Of a DNA stretch of 64,000 bases, positions 9,068 through 18,183 are shown piece after piece. The stretch spans positions 62,001 to 126,000 of the forward strand of contig NZ_JADKYP010000011.1 of assembly GCF_015354405.1 (NCBI RefSeq), written 5' to 3'. The first letter of the stretch is position 1; every line of letters begins with the position of its first letter. Made by a program: the position numbers and the translations under genes. The notes beneath the pieces are model-generated. The model had not been told where the DNA came from. It was given only the letters and a program-made list of their open reading frames with translations, and made no database searches. This stretch comes from Nocardia sp. BSTN01 (lineage in GTDB: Bacteria; Actinomycetota; Actinomycetes; Mycobacteriales; Mycobacteriaceae).

Positions 9068-10963
9068 GTGGTGCAGGGCGGGCCAGCGGTTCCGAACGAG
9101 CAGCGTCCGGGGGTGAGCGCGGCCGTCCTGTCCGAGGGGCCCGAGCTGCGCATCCCGGAGCCGGGACTCGCGGGCAGACCCTCCTGGGGCGCGCGCCTGC
9201 GCGACCGTGTCCTCGCCTCCCGGCCGGATCTGGTGGTCGCGGCCGTCTACCTGGCCGCCGCCGTCTACGTCCTGTCCGGGCAGTGGCGCGATACCGCGCA
9301 CGGATATCTGGTCGCGAGCGGCCAGGACCAGTCGATGTGGGAGTGGTTCTTCGCCGAAACCGCGCATGCGGTGATCCATCTGCACAATCCGCTGGGCACG
9401 AATCTGCAGAACTATCCCGACGGCGTGAACATGATGGCCAATACCGCCATGTTCGGCGTCGGTATCCCGTTGACTCCGGTGACGGTGCTGTTCGGCCCGA
9501 CCGTCACCTTCGCCCTGGTGCTGACGCTGGGCCTGGCCGGAACCGGTTTCGCCTGGTACTGGCTGTTCTCCCGGGAGTTGGTGCGATTCCGTTTCGCCGC
9601 CGCGCTGGGCGGCGCGTTCTGCGGCTTCGCACCCGCGATGATCTCGCACGCCAACGCCCATCCCAATTTCGTCGGTCTGGCGATTCTGCCGGTGCTCGCG
9701 GTCCTGGTGATCCGGATGGCGCGCCGGGCCGGGCGCGACGAACCGGTGACGCGGGCGCGGCGCGCGCGGGAGGCCGTGGTGCTCGCGGTCCTGGTCGCGC
9801 TCCAGATCGCGCTCGGCGAGGAACCGCTGCTGATCTTCGCTCTCGGGTTCGGCCTGTTCGTCCTCGTCTACTACCTGCATCGGCCGCGCACCGGGCTGCG
9901 GGTGGTGCGTGCCGTGGCGCCGACCCTGGCGCTGGCCGCGGTGATCACGGTGGCCGCTACGGCGATTCCGCTGTGGTGGCAGTTCTTCGGACCGCAGAGC
10001 TACCGTTCCATCGATCACGGGCCGATGGGCAACGACCTGGAAGCGCTGATCGAATTTCCCTCGCGATCGCTCGGCGGCGTTTTCGCCCCGGGTAAGACCC
10101 CCGCGATCAATCCGACCGAGGAGAACGCCTTCTTCGGCTGGCCGCTGCTGGTGTTGACCACGGTGACCGCGGTCTGGCTGTGGCGCTCGCGCAACCGCGA
10201 ATATCGGGTGATTCGCGCGGCCACGACGGTGATCGTGGTCTACAGCGTCCTGTCGCTGGGGGTCTCGCTGCGGATCGGCAGGTCCGATACCGGGATCACG
10301 CTGCCGTGGCACTGGCTCGACCAGGTGCCACTGCTGAACACCGTGCTGGAGACCCGCTTCACCATGGCGGCGATTCCGGCGCTCGCGGCGATCCTGGCGC
10401 TGGGTACGCAGCGCATCCTCGACTACGCGCGCAGCAGCACGAACGATCTGCGGCCGGTGATCTGGTTCACCGCCGTCGCGCTGGCGCTGGTCCCGCTGAT
10501 ACCGACCGTGCTGCCGGTGACCCATCGCGATCCGACGCCGCGCTTCTTCACCGACGGCACGGTCGACCGCTACGTCGGCGACGGGTCGGTCGTGATCGCG
10601 CCGCCCCCGACCCGGCTCGACGCCCAGCCACTGAACTGGCAGGTCGATTCCCATTTCGACTTCCCGCTGGCGGGCGGCTATTTCGTCGGGCCGACGGCCG
10701 ACAAGAAGGGCCGCTACGGACCCGACGATCGGCCGACCGCGACGCTGTTGATGCGGGCGCAGCAGACGGACCGAATCCAGCCGGTCGATGCACGGGCACG
10801 GGCCCGAGCTCTGGCCGATCTCGCCTACTGGCGCGCCGATGTGGTGGTGCTGCCGCCGACCGAACACGGCGGGGCGATCCGCGCGACCCTCGACCAGCTG
10901 CTCGGTATACCGGGGCAGGTGGTCGACGGTGTCGTCGTCTGGGATGTGCGCGGACTGCGCTGA
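9068..10963 (+). CDS. Multi-spanning GT-C-like membrane protein between aftA and emb
   Basis: The 631-residue product has a hydrophilic N-terminus of about 55 residues, roughly ten to twelve membrane helices and a soluble C-terminal part of about 130 residues. The first outer loop carries SGQDQSMWEWFF and a NYPDGVNMMANT motif, which I recognise from actinobacterial putative glycosyltransferases of the GT-C type. The substrate is unknown. In M. tuberculosis aftA is followed directly by an emb gene, so this gene is an addition; its place suggests a role in arabinan or a related cell-wall glycan, but that is inference. GTG 9068 follows AGGAG at 9053-9057. The preceding 125 bp hold two DnaA boxes and may hold a promoter. 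Confidence 0.85.
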   Translation: MVQGGPAVPNEQRPGVSAAVLSEGPELRIPEPGLAGRPSWGARLRDRVLASRPDLVVAAVYLAAAVYVLSGQWRDTAHGYLVASGQDQSMWEWFFAETAHAVIHLHNPLGTNLQNYPDGVNMMANTAMFGVGIPLTPVTVLFGPTVTFALVLTLGLAGTGFAWYWLFSRELVRFRFAAALGGAFCGFAPAMISHANAHPNFVGLAILPVLAVLVIRMARRAGRDEPVTRARRAREAVVLAVLVALQIALGEEPLLIFALGFGLFVLVYYLHRPRTGLRVVRAVAPTLALAAVITVAATAIPLWWQFFGPQSYRSIDHGPMGNDLEALIEFPSRSLGGVFAPGKTPAINPTEENAFFGWPLLVLTTVTAVWLWRSRNREYRVIRAATTVIVVYSVLSLGVSLRIGRSDTGITLPWHWLDQVPLLNTVLETRFTMAAIPALAAILALGTQRILDYARSSTNDLRPVIWFTAVALALVPLIPTVLPVTHRDPTPRFFTDGTVDRYVGDGSVVIAPPPTRLDAQPLNWQVDSHFDFPLAGGYFVGPTADKKGRYGPDDRPTATLLMRAQQTDRIQPVDARARARALADLAYWRADVVVLPPTEHGGAIRATLDQLLGIPGQVVDGVVVWDVRGLR

Positions 10964-11047
10964 TTCGCGCGGCGGTCGATGGCGACCTCCGCGGTTACGC
11001 TCGCTGCCGCCTCCGGGCCCGTCGCTGCGGTCGCTTAGCATCGCTGG

Positions 11048-14000
11048 GTGCGCGCAGACTCTCCGGCGTTTCCCCGCATCCGCGTGGTCGCCCTCCTGTC
11101 GGGATTGATCGCCGTCGCCCTCGCGGTGCTCACACCGCTGCTGCCGGTGCGGGAGGATCGGGCGAGCCTGGATTGGCCGCAGCCGCAATCGGTCCCGGTG
11201 AACGCGCCGCTGGTGTCGTATGTGCCGCTCACCGTCGACGCGTCGCTGCCGTGCAGCGCGCTGCGCGAACTCCCCAGTGGCACGGTCTTGTCCACGGTGC
11301 CCGCCGACGCGCCCAATGCCTCCGCGAAGGGCCTGGTCGCCAAGGTCGCCGACGAGCCGGGTGGGCGCACACTCTCGGTGCGGCTGCGCGATATTCCGCT
11401 GCTGTCGGCGCCGCTGGCCGAGGTGGGTGGCTGCGCACGGTTCGTCGTCACCTCCACCGCGCAGGCCACGACGGCCGAATTCACCGGTGTCACCCGGCAG
11501 GACGGCACACCGTTCACCAATACCGTCGGCGGCGATGTGCGGCCCCAGATCGTCGGCGTCTTCACCGATCTGACTCGTGAGCAACTCGGTGACGCCCATC
11601 TGCACGCCGCCATCGACTCGCGCTTCTCGTCGACGCCGAGCGCGCTGAAACTGGCCGCCATCATCGGCGCGGTCGTCTTCACCGTCCTCGCGCTGATCTG
11701 CCTGCATCTGATCGATACCGCCGACGGGCGACGGCCGCGACGCTTCCTGCCTGCGCACTGGTGGCGGGTCACCGTCGCGGATGTGGTGGTGCTGGGCACG
11801 CTGGTGGTCTGGCATGTGATCGGCGCCAATACCTCCGACGACGGCTACATCCTGAATATGGCCCGGGCGTCGAAACATTCGGGCTATATGGCCAACTACT
11901 ACCGCTGGTTCGGAGTCGCCGAGGCGCCCTTCGGCTGGCCGTACGAGGTGCTGGCCTGGATGACCCGGGTCAGCGACGCCGGCTGGTGGATGCGGCTGCC
12001 GGCGCTGCTGGCCGGTGTGCTGTGCTGGCTCGTGATCAGCCGGGAAGTGCTGCCGCGCTTGGGTTCTCGTGTCCGCCGTGACACCGTCGCGCTGTGGACG
12101 GCGGGGCTGGTGTTCCTGGTCGCCTGGCTGCCCTACGACAACGGCCTGCGCCCGGAACCGCTGATCGCCCTGGGCGCGCTGCTCACCTGGTGCTCGATCG
12201 AACGCTCGATCGCGACCCGGCGACTGCTGCCCGCCGCGGTCGCGGTATTGATCGCCGCGTTCTCGCTCGCCGCGGGGCCGACCGGTCTGATCTGCATCGC
12301 CGCTCTGGTCGCCGGCTCGCGACCGGTGCTGCAGCACATCATTTCCCGCGCCCGCGGCGGCGATTCGGCCGGCGCGTCGATACTGCGGTACGGCGCCTTG
12401 CTCGCGCCGGGTGCGGCCGCCGGAGCGCTGGTCCTGGTGGTGGTTTTCGCCGATCAGACCCTGGCCTCGGTGATGGAGGCGACCCGCGTCCGCAAGATCA
12501 TCGGACCGAATGTGGCCTGGTTCGACGAACGGACTCGCTGGGATTCGCTGCTGATGCTGGCGCCGGACGGCTCACTGGCCCGCCGGTTCGGCATTCTCGG
12601 CATGCTGCTGTGCCTGCTGGTGTGCGTCCTGGTCATGTTGCGCAAGAACGGCCGGATTCCCGGCACCTCGAAGGGGCCCTCGGCCCGCATCCTCGGCATC
12701 GTGTTCATGTCGCTGCTGCTGATGATGTTCACTCCGACCAAGTGGACCCACCACTTCGGCGTCTATGCCGGATTGGCCGGTTCGCTCGCGGCGCTGACCG
12801 CGGTCGCGGTGGGTATCAACGGAATTCGGGCCCGCTACAACCGCTCGCTGTTCACGGCGGCGGTGTTCTTCCTGCTGGCGATCACGTTCACCGGATCCAA
12901 CGGCTGGTGGTACGTCTCCAGTTACGGTGTGCCGTGGTACGACAAGGCGCCGCTGATCGCGGGTAAGGGACTCTCGACGCTGTTCCTCGGACTCGCGGTG
13001 CTGTGCCTGCTGCTGGCGGCCTATCAGTACTACCGGGAGCCGTATCGAAAGGCGGACGGCCGCAGGCGGTTCGACACGTGGGCGGTACAACCGCTGACGA
13101 TCGCGGCCGCGGCCATGGTGCTGTTCGAGGTCGCCTCCCTCGGCAAGGGCGCCATCACGCAATATCCCGCCTATTCCATCGCGAAGTCGAATATCCGTGC
13201 GCTGGGCGGACATCCGTGCTCCCTGGCCGATGCGGTCCTGACCGAAACCGATACCGCCGATTCCCTGCTGCAGCCCTACTCCGGTTCCGCGGCGGACGCG
13301 CTCGGCGCCGACAGTACGGGTTTCGACCCGAACGGCGTGGCCAAGGATCTGACCGCCGACGCCGAGGAGACGACCACCGGCGGCGCGAATTCGGTCACCA
13401 CCGATTCCGCGAACAAGACCACCCACACCACCACCGCGGGCACCGGCGGCGGTACCACCCAGCAAGTGGGCGTCAACGGCAGCACCGTCGCCCTGCCGTT
13501 CGGGCTGGACCCGGCCCGCACCCCGGTGATGGGCAGTTACACCACCGGCACCAAACAGCAGGCGCATCTGACCTCGGGCTGGTACCGGATGGATCTGTCC
13601 GGCGCCCGTCAGGATCCGGCTCGCAAGGTTCTGGTGGTCACCGCGGCCGGGCGGATCAAATCGGTGAATGCCGACGGCGTGGTCACCTACGGCCAGGATC
13701 TGCGCGTCGAATTCGGCGACCGCGCCGCCGACGGCACCGTGCGGCCGCTGGGCTCGTTCGTACCGCTGGACATCGGCGGCGCGCCGTCGTGGCGGAATAT
13801 GCGGGTGCCGCTGGACCGCATTCCGGACGGCACCAACGCGGTCCGGATCGTGGCGGTCGCCAACGACCTGACGCCGCGGCAGTGGCTGGCGGTCACACCG
13901 CCCCGGCTGCCGAAGCTCGCCACCCTCGATTCGGTGGTCGGACACACCGATCCGGTCCTCGAGGATTGGCACGTCGGCCTGGCCTTCCCCTGCCAGCGTC

Positions 14001-14299
14001 CGTTCGACCACAAGGACGGCGTGGCCGAGGTGCCGAAGTGGCGGATCCTGCCGGACCGGGTCGGCTCCGACGCCTCCAACGCCTGGCAGGACGATATCGG
14101 CGGCGGTCCACTGGGCTGGACAGGTTTGTTGCTGTCGGCCCAGACCATCCCCGCCTATCTGAACGACGACTGGGGCCGGGACTGGGGTTCGCTGGAACGA
14201 TTCACCCCCTACGTGCCGGAGGCGCGACAGGCCGACGTCGGAGTAACGGTGCAGACGCGCTGGGGCTGGGCCAAGGATGCGCCCATCAAGGTGAAATAG
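11048..14299 (+). CDS. Arabinosyltransferase, EmbA/EmbC type
   Basis: Emb proteins extend arabinan with alpha-(1->5) or alpha-(1->3) arabinofuranosyl units from decaprenylphosphoryl-arabinose. The 1083-residue product has the N-terminal carbohydrate-binding domain, a GT-C helical core, and two C-terminal carbohydrate-binding modules (VNGSTVALPFGLDPARTPVM is the usual opening). The catalytic pair is Asp264-Asp265 in NTSDDGYIL. Met271 occupies the place of EmbB Met306, the main ethambutol site in M. tuberculosis. Core segments such as FTPTKWTHHFGVYAGLAGSL resemble EmbC, while the tail (TRWGWAKDAPIKVK) is closer to EmbA, so I do not choose a letter. The start is GTG 11048 with no strong ribosome binding site. 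It lies 50 bp upstream of embB. Confidence 0.95.
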   Translation: MRADSPAFPRIRVVALLSGLIAVALAVLTPLLPVREDRASLDWPQPQSVPVNAPLVSYVPLTVDASLPCSALRELPSGTVLSTVPADAPNASAKGLVAKVADEPGGRTLSVRLRDIPLLSAPLAEVGGCARFVVTSTAQATTAEFTGVTRQDGTPFTNTVGGDVRPQIVGVFTDLTREQLGDAHLHAAIDSRFSSTPSALKLAAIIGAVVFTVLALICLHLIDTADGRRPRRFLPAHWWRVTVADVVVLGTLVVWHVIGANTSDDGYILNMARASKHSGYMANYYRWFGVAEAPFGWPYEVLAWMTRVSDAGWWMRLPALLAGVLCWLVISREVLPRLGSRVRRDTVALWTAGLVFLVAWLPYDNGLRPEPLIALGALLTWCSIERSIATRRLLPAAVAVLIAAFSLAAGPTGLICIAALVAGSRPVLQHIISRARGGDSAGASILRYGALLAPGAAAGALVLVVVFADQTLASVMEATRVRKIIGPNVAWFDERTRWDSLLMLAPDGSLARRFGILGMLLCLLVCVLVMLRKNGRIPGTSKGPSARILGIVFMSLLLMMFTPTKWTHHFGVYAGLAGSLAALTAVAVGINGIRARYNRSLFTAAVFFLLAITFTGSNGWWYVSSYGVPWYDKAPLIAGKGLSTLFLGLAVLCLLLAAYQYYREPYRKADGRRRFDTWAVQPLTIAAAAMVLFEVASLGKGAITQYPAYSIAKSNIRALGGHPCSLADAVLTETDTADSLLQPYSGSAADALGADSTGFDPNGVAKDLTADAEETTTGGANSVTTDSANKTTHTTTAGTGGGTTQQVGVNGSTVALPFGLDPARTPVMGSYTTGTKQQAHLTSGWYRMDLSGARQDPARKVLVVTAAGRIKSVNADGVVTYGQDLRVEFGDRAADGTVRPLGSFVPLDIGGAPSWRNMRVPLDRIPDGTNAVRIVAVANDLTPRQWLAVTPPRLPKLATLDSVVGHTDPVLEDWHVGLAFPCQRPFDHKDGVAEVPKWRILPDRVGSDASNAWQDDIGGGPLGWTGLLLSAQTIPAYLNDDWGRDWGSLERFTPYVPEARQADVGVTVQTRWGWAKDAPIKVK

Positions 14300-14349
14300 C
14301 GGGGCGTGAACAACGTCACTCTCAGTGTGGGCAGATAACATCACCATCC

Positions 14350-17300
14350 GTGCCCGACGCCGCAACAGCTGTCTTGACCAAACCGACGGTCGCCGAACCA
14401 CCGGTGACGTCACGCGATTTCCGCACCGCCCGGCTGATCGCCGTGATCGCCGGTCTGCTCGGCGCGATCTTCGCGCTCGCCACCCCGTTTCTGCCGGTCC
14501 AGCAGACCACCGCCGAGGTGAACTGGCCGCAGGGCGGGACCATCGGCAATGTCGAGGCGCCGCTGATGTCGCAGGTCCCGGTGGATCTGCGGGCCTCCAT
14601 CCCGTGTTCGACGGTGGCACAGCTGCCGCAGGGCGGGATGCTGCTCAACACCGCGCCGCCGCAGGGCGACCGGGCCGCGCTCGAGGGCATGTTCGTGCGT
14701 GTCACCAGCGATTCGGTCGATGTGGTGGACCGCAATGCGATCGTCGCCTCGGCGAAGCGCACCGAACTCGACGGCTGCACCGCGATCACCATCACCTCCG
14801 ATATCGACCGCACCTATGCCCACTTCGAGGGTCTGACCACACAGGTCGAGCGACCCGCCGCCGGCGGTGGCACCGAAACGGTGACCGTGCCGGTGGACGG
14901 CGCCCTGCAGGGTGATCTGCGGCCGCAGGTGGTCGGCGTGTTCTCGGATCTGAAGGGTGCGGCGCCGGCCGGGCTGTCGTTCCACATGACCGTCGATTCC
15001 CGCTTCTCGTCGTCGCCGACCGTGATCAAACTGGTCGCGATGCTCGCCGCGGTGCTGTGCACACTCATCGCGCTGGTCGCGCTCGGTCGCCTGGACACCA
15101 GCGACGGCCGCGGTCACCGCCGCTTCTTCCCGGCGCACTGGCTGAAGCCGACCTGGGCCGACGGCGCGGTCCTCGGCATCCTGCTGGTGTGGCACTTCAT
15201 CGGCGCCAACACCTCCGACGACGGCTACATCCTCACCATGGTGCGCGTCGCGCCGCACGCCGGTTATCTGGCCAACTACTTCCGCTGGTACGGCGTGCCG
15301 GAGGCGCCGTTCGGCTGGTACTACGACGTCATCCAGATCTTCGCGCAGATCTCCACGGCCAGCCCGTGGGTGCGTATCCCCGCGCTGTTGTGCGGAATTC
15401 TGTGCTGGATGGTGATCAGCCGCGAGGTGGTGCCGCGCCTGGGCCGCAGCGTGCGCACCTCGAAGGTCGCGCTGTGGACCGGCGGGCTGGTGTTCCTCGC
15501 CTTCTGGCTGCCCTACGACAACGGCCTGCGTTCCGAGCCGATCGTGGCGCTGGGCGCGCTGCTGACCTGGGTGTCCATCGAACGGGCGATCGCCACCGGA
15601 CGCCTGTTGCCCGCCGCCGGCGCGGTATTGGTCGCGGCGTTCACCCTCGCCGCGGCGCCGACCGGCCTGATGTGTGTGGCCGCGCTGCTCGCCGGTATCC
15701 GCCCGCTGGTGCGAATCGTGGTGCGTCGCAAGCGTGATCTGCAGGCACGTGCCGGAAGTGGCTGGCGCGCTTCGGGGTTCGTCTCCTCACTACCGTTGCT
15801 GGCGCCGATCGCGGCGGCCGGGTTCCTGGTGCTCACCGTCGTCTACAGCGACCAGACCTTCGCCGGTATCCAGGAGGCCAACCGGGTACGGCGCCTCACC
15901 GGCCCGAACCTGGCCTGGTACGAGGACTACCTGCGCTACTACTACCTGTTCGTCCAGACCGTCGACGGTTCGGTCTCGCGCCGGTTCGCGTTCATCGTGA
16001 TGATTCTGTGCCTGATCACCACCGCCCTGGTGTTGTTGCGGCGCAAGCAGATTCCGGGCATCTCGAGCGGTCCGACCTGGCGATTGATCGGGGTGGTCTG
16101 CGGAACCATCTTCTTCATGATGTTCAACCCGACCAAGTGGACCCACCACTTCGGTGCGTACGCGGGCATCGCGGGCGCGCTCGCGGCGGTGACCGCCGTC
16201 GCGGTGTCGGCGACGGCGCTGCGGTCGCGCAAGAACCGCTCGATCTTCCTGGCCGCCTTGCTCTTCGCGCTGGCGCTGTCGTTCTCCGGCACCAACGGCT
16301 ACTGGTACGTCTCGAGCTACGGCGTGCCGTGGTTCGACAAGACGGTGTCGCTGCACGGATTCCAGTCCAACACCATGATGCTGGTGCTGTTCGGGCTCGC
16401 GCTCGCGGTGGTCGCCTGGCAGGCACTGCGCGAGGGCTACGCCAAACCGCCGGAGAGTTCGAAATCCTCGCGCGGCAAGCGTATTCGCCGGTTCGCGGCC
16501 ATTCCGCTGACGTTGGTCGCCGCGGCGATGGTGTTGTTCGAGGTGCTGTCGCTGGCCAAGGGCGCGGTGACCCAGTACCCGGCCTACTCGCTGGCCCGCG
16601 GCAACGTCGACGCGGTCGACGGCAACCGCTGCGGAATCGCCGACGACGTTCTGGTCGAGTCGAATTCGAACCAGGGCCGGTTGAATCCGATCATCGATCC
16701 CGCGCATCCGCCCAAGGACAACGATCCGCTGGCCGGTGCCGACCCGACCGGCTTCGATCCCAACGGCGTGCCGACCGATCTGAAAGCCGATGCGGTGGAG
16801 GTGAAGCCGGGCACCGGCAACACCTCCAACCAGTCGGTGGGCGCGAACTTCGCCGAGGGCCAGAACGCGGGCACCGGCGGCGGCACCACCAAGGAAGCCG
16901 GTGTCAACGGCTCGACCGTCGCACTGCCCTTCGGCCTCGACCCGAAGACGACGCCGGTGATGGGCAGCTATCAGCAGGGCCTGCAGCAACCCGCGCATCT
17001 GACCTCGAGCTGGTACGAACTGCCCGCTCGGTCGGCGGATTCCCCGCTGGTGGTCATCTCTGCGGCCGGTCGCATCCTGTCCTTCGATCAAACCGGTGCG
17101 TTGCAGTACGGCCAGGACCTGAAGCTGGAGTACGGCAAGCGCCAGCCCGACGGTTCGGTGAAGTTCGAGGGCAGCTACGTCCCGCGCGATATCGGCCCGG
17201 CGCCGTCGTGGCGCAACCTGCGCGTTCCGCTGTCGGAGATCGCCGCGGACGCCGACGCGGTGCGGATCTCGGCCAATCGCAATGTGCTGATCGGTGACCA

Positions 17301-17721
17301 GTGGCTGGCGTTCACACCGCCGCGGGTGCCGAAGATGGTCACGCTGAACAGCTTCCTCGGATCCGAACAGCCGGTGCTCGAGGACTGGGCGGTGGGCCTG
17401 CAGTTCCCGTGCCAGAACCCCTTCCCGCACCGCTACGGCGTGGCGACCATGCCGAACTATCGCATCCTGCCCGACCGACCGCTCGCGGTGAGCTCGACCG
17501 ATACCTGGCAGGCCGAGGAATTCGGCGGCCCGCTCGGCTTCACCCAGATGCTGGCGGGGTCCACCACGATCCCGACCTACCTGAAGGACAACTGGGCTCG
17601 GGACTGGGGCACCCTGGAGCGCTACAACCGGTACTACACCGACGCCACCCCGGCGAAGATCGACACCGGTACCGCGACGCGCTCCGGATTCTGGAGTCCG
17701 GGGCAGCTGCGCGTGTTCTGA
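14350..17721 (+). CDS. embB: Arabinosyltransferase EmbB
   Basis: This is the second Emb arabinosyltransferase, 1123 residues. The catalytic pair is Asp290-Asp291 (TSDDGYIL), and Met297 matches M. tuberculosis EmbB Met306. The C-terminus (GTATRSGFWSPGQLR) and the early segment QTTAEVNWPQGG follow EmbB rather than EmbA or EmbC, which is why I give this letter. The frame is open into the 3' part of the preceding gene, but homology begins only at the chosen GTG 14350; GTG 14401 is an alternative. The pair is one emb gene short of the three in mycobacteria. A long perfect hairpin follows the stop, closing the transcription unit. Confidence 0.95.
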   Translation: MPDAATAVLTKPTVAEPPVTSRDFRTARLIAVIAGLLGAIFALATPFLPVQQTTAEVNWPQGGTIGNVEAPLMSQVPVDLRASIPCSTVAQLPQGGMLLNTAPPQGDRAALEGMFVRVTSDSVDVVDRNAIVASAKRTELDGCTAITITSDIDRTYAHFEGLTTQVERPAAGGGTETVTVPVDGALQGDLRPQVVGVFSDLKGAAPAGLSFHMTVDSRFSSSPTVIKLVAMLAAVLCTLIALVALGRLDTSDGRGHRRFFPAHWLKPTWADGAVLGILLVWHFIGANTSDDGYILTMVRVAPHAGYLANYFRWYGVPEAPFGWYYDVIQIFAQISTASPWVRIPALLCGILCWMVISREVVPRLGRSVRTSKVALWTGGLVFLAFWLPYDNGLRSEPIVALGALLTWVSIERAIATGRLLPAAGAVLVAAFTLAAAPTGLMCVAALLAGIRPLVRIVVRRKRDLQARAGSGWRASGFVSSLPLLAPIAAAGFLVLTVVYSDQTFAGIQEANRVRRLTGPNLAWYEDYLRYYYLFVQTVDGSVSRRFAFIVMILCLITTALVLLRRKQIPGISSGPTWRLIGVVCGTIFFMMFNPTKWTHHFGAYAGIAGALAAVTAVAVSATALRSRKNRSIFLAALLFALALSFSGTNGYWYVSSYGVPWFDKTVSLHGFQSNTMMLVLFGLALAVVAWQALREGYAKPPESSKSSRGKRIRRFAAIPLTLVAAAMVLFEVLSLAKGAVTQYPAYSLARGNVDAVDGNRCGIADDVLVESNSNQGRLNPIIDPAHPPKDNDPLAGADPTGFDPNGVPTDLKADAVEVKPGTGNTSNQSVGANFAEGQNAGTGGGTTKEAGVNGSTVALPFGLDPKTTPVMGSYQQGLQQPAHLTSSWYELPARSADSPLVVISAAGRILSFDQTGALQYGQDLKLEYGKRQPDGSVKFEGSYVPRDIGPAPSWRNLRVPLSEIAADADAVRISANRNVLIGDQWLAFTPPRVPKMVTLNSFLGSEQPVLEDWAVGLQFPCQNPFPHRYGVATMPNYRILPDRPLAVSSTDTWQAEEFGGPLGFTQMLAGSTTIPTYLKDNWARDWGTLERYNRYYTDATPAKIDTGTATRSGFWSPGQLRVF

Positions 17722-17737
17722 TCGGTAGTCCCGACGA

Positions 17738-17780
17738 ACGACGGCGGGCGGCGCACATATCGTGCGCCGCCCGCCGTCGT
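17738..17780. terminator. Terminator hairpin after embB
   Basis: Perfect 19-bp stem: left arm 17738-17756, loop ATATC, right arm 17762-17780. There is no clear U run on either side. It separates embB from the convergent small gene, so it may act in both directions. Confidence 0.75.
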
Positions 17781-17808
17781 CGTATGCGGCGATGTGGGGT
17801 TGCCCGCC

Positions 17809-18009
17809 CTACACGTCGACGTGTTCGATCCATTCGTAGACGGGGAGATTGCCTTCAGGGGTGTCCTGGCGGCGTGGTGTGGATTTGAAGCGTTCGTAGC
17901 CACCGGCGTTCTGCACGCGTAATTCGATGCCGGGTGGGGTGATGGGAACGATGCGGTGCGGCAGGTCGGCCGGCCCGCCTTCGAGTACAGCCTTCGGTGA
18001 GCTACCCAT
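17809..18009 (-). CDS. DUF5988-like small protein
   Basis: The 66-residue product has the look of the DUF5988 family of small actinobacterial proteins: KAVLEGGPADLPHR near the start, GYERF in the middle and LPVYEWIEHVDV at the end. It has no signal peptide or membrane segment. Family members often lie near biosynthetic genes in actinomycetes, but no function is established to my knowledge. ATG 18009 has only a poor upstream ribosome binding site. It lies downstream of accD4 on the same strand but beyond a hairpin, so it is probably transcribed separately, and it converges on embB. Confidence 0.75.
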   Translation of the reverse strand: MGSSPKAVLEGGPADLPHRIVPITPPGIELRVQNAGGYERFKSTPRRQDTPEGNLPVYEWIEHVDV

Positions 18010-18129
18010 AGCTGAAGGCTCTCATATGGCGGCCCGCCGACCGGGCGATTCCACGAAAGACACGCGCTACCCGGCGTTCAACCGGGCGTAACCGCAGGTG
18101 CCGCTCACTGCCACCGCCGTATCCGACAA

Positions 18130-18163
18130 CGCCACCCGTCCGGGATCTCCGGTACGGGTGGCG
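18130..18163 (-). terminator. Terminator hairpin after accD4
   Basis: CGCCACCCGT (18130-18139) pairs with ACGGGTGGCG (18154-18163), with an inner CCGG/CCGG extension. It starts about 20 bases after the accD4 stop on the minus strand, so it probably ends the fadD32-pks13-accD4 transcript. Confidence 0.65.
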
Positions 18164-18183
18164 CCGTGTGCTCGGGTGCCGGT

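Noticed and set aside
9062-12337. Very long minus-strand open frame opposite the GT-C and emb genes
   Set aside because: It runs across two well-supported plus-strand genes and their spacer, has low-complexity Arg/Gln/His/Asp-rich sequence, and has no family signature. High GC leaves such antisense frames open by chance.
13003-14349. Upstream extension of the embB frame
   Set aside because: It overlaps the preceding emb gene in another frame and gives Arg/Gly-rich nonsense; emb homology begins at 14350.
11048-17721. Emb gene pair as a recent duplication or assembly error
   Set aside because: The two proteins differ throughout, including their tails, so they are old paralogues, not a recent copy.
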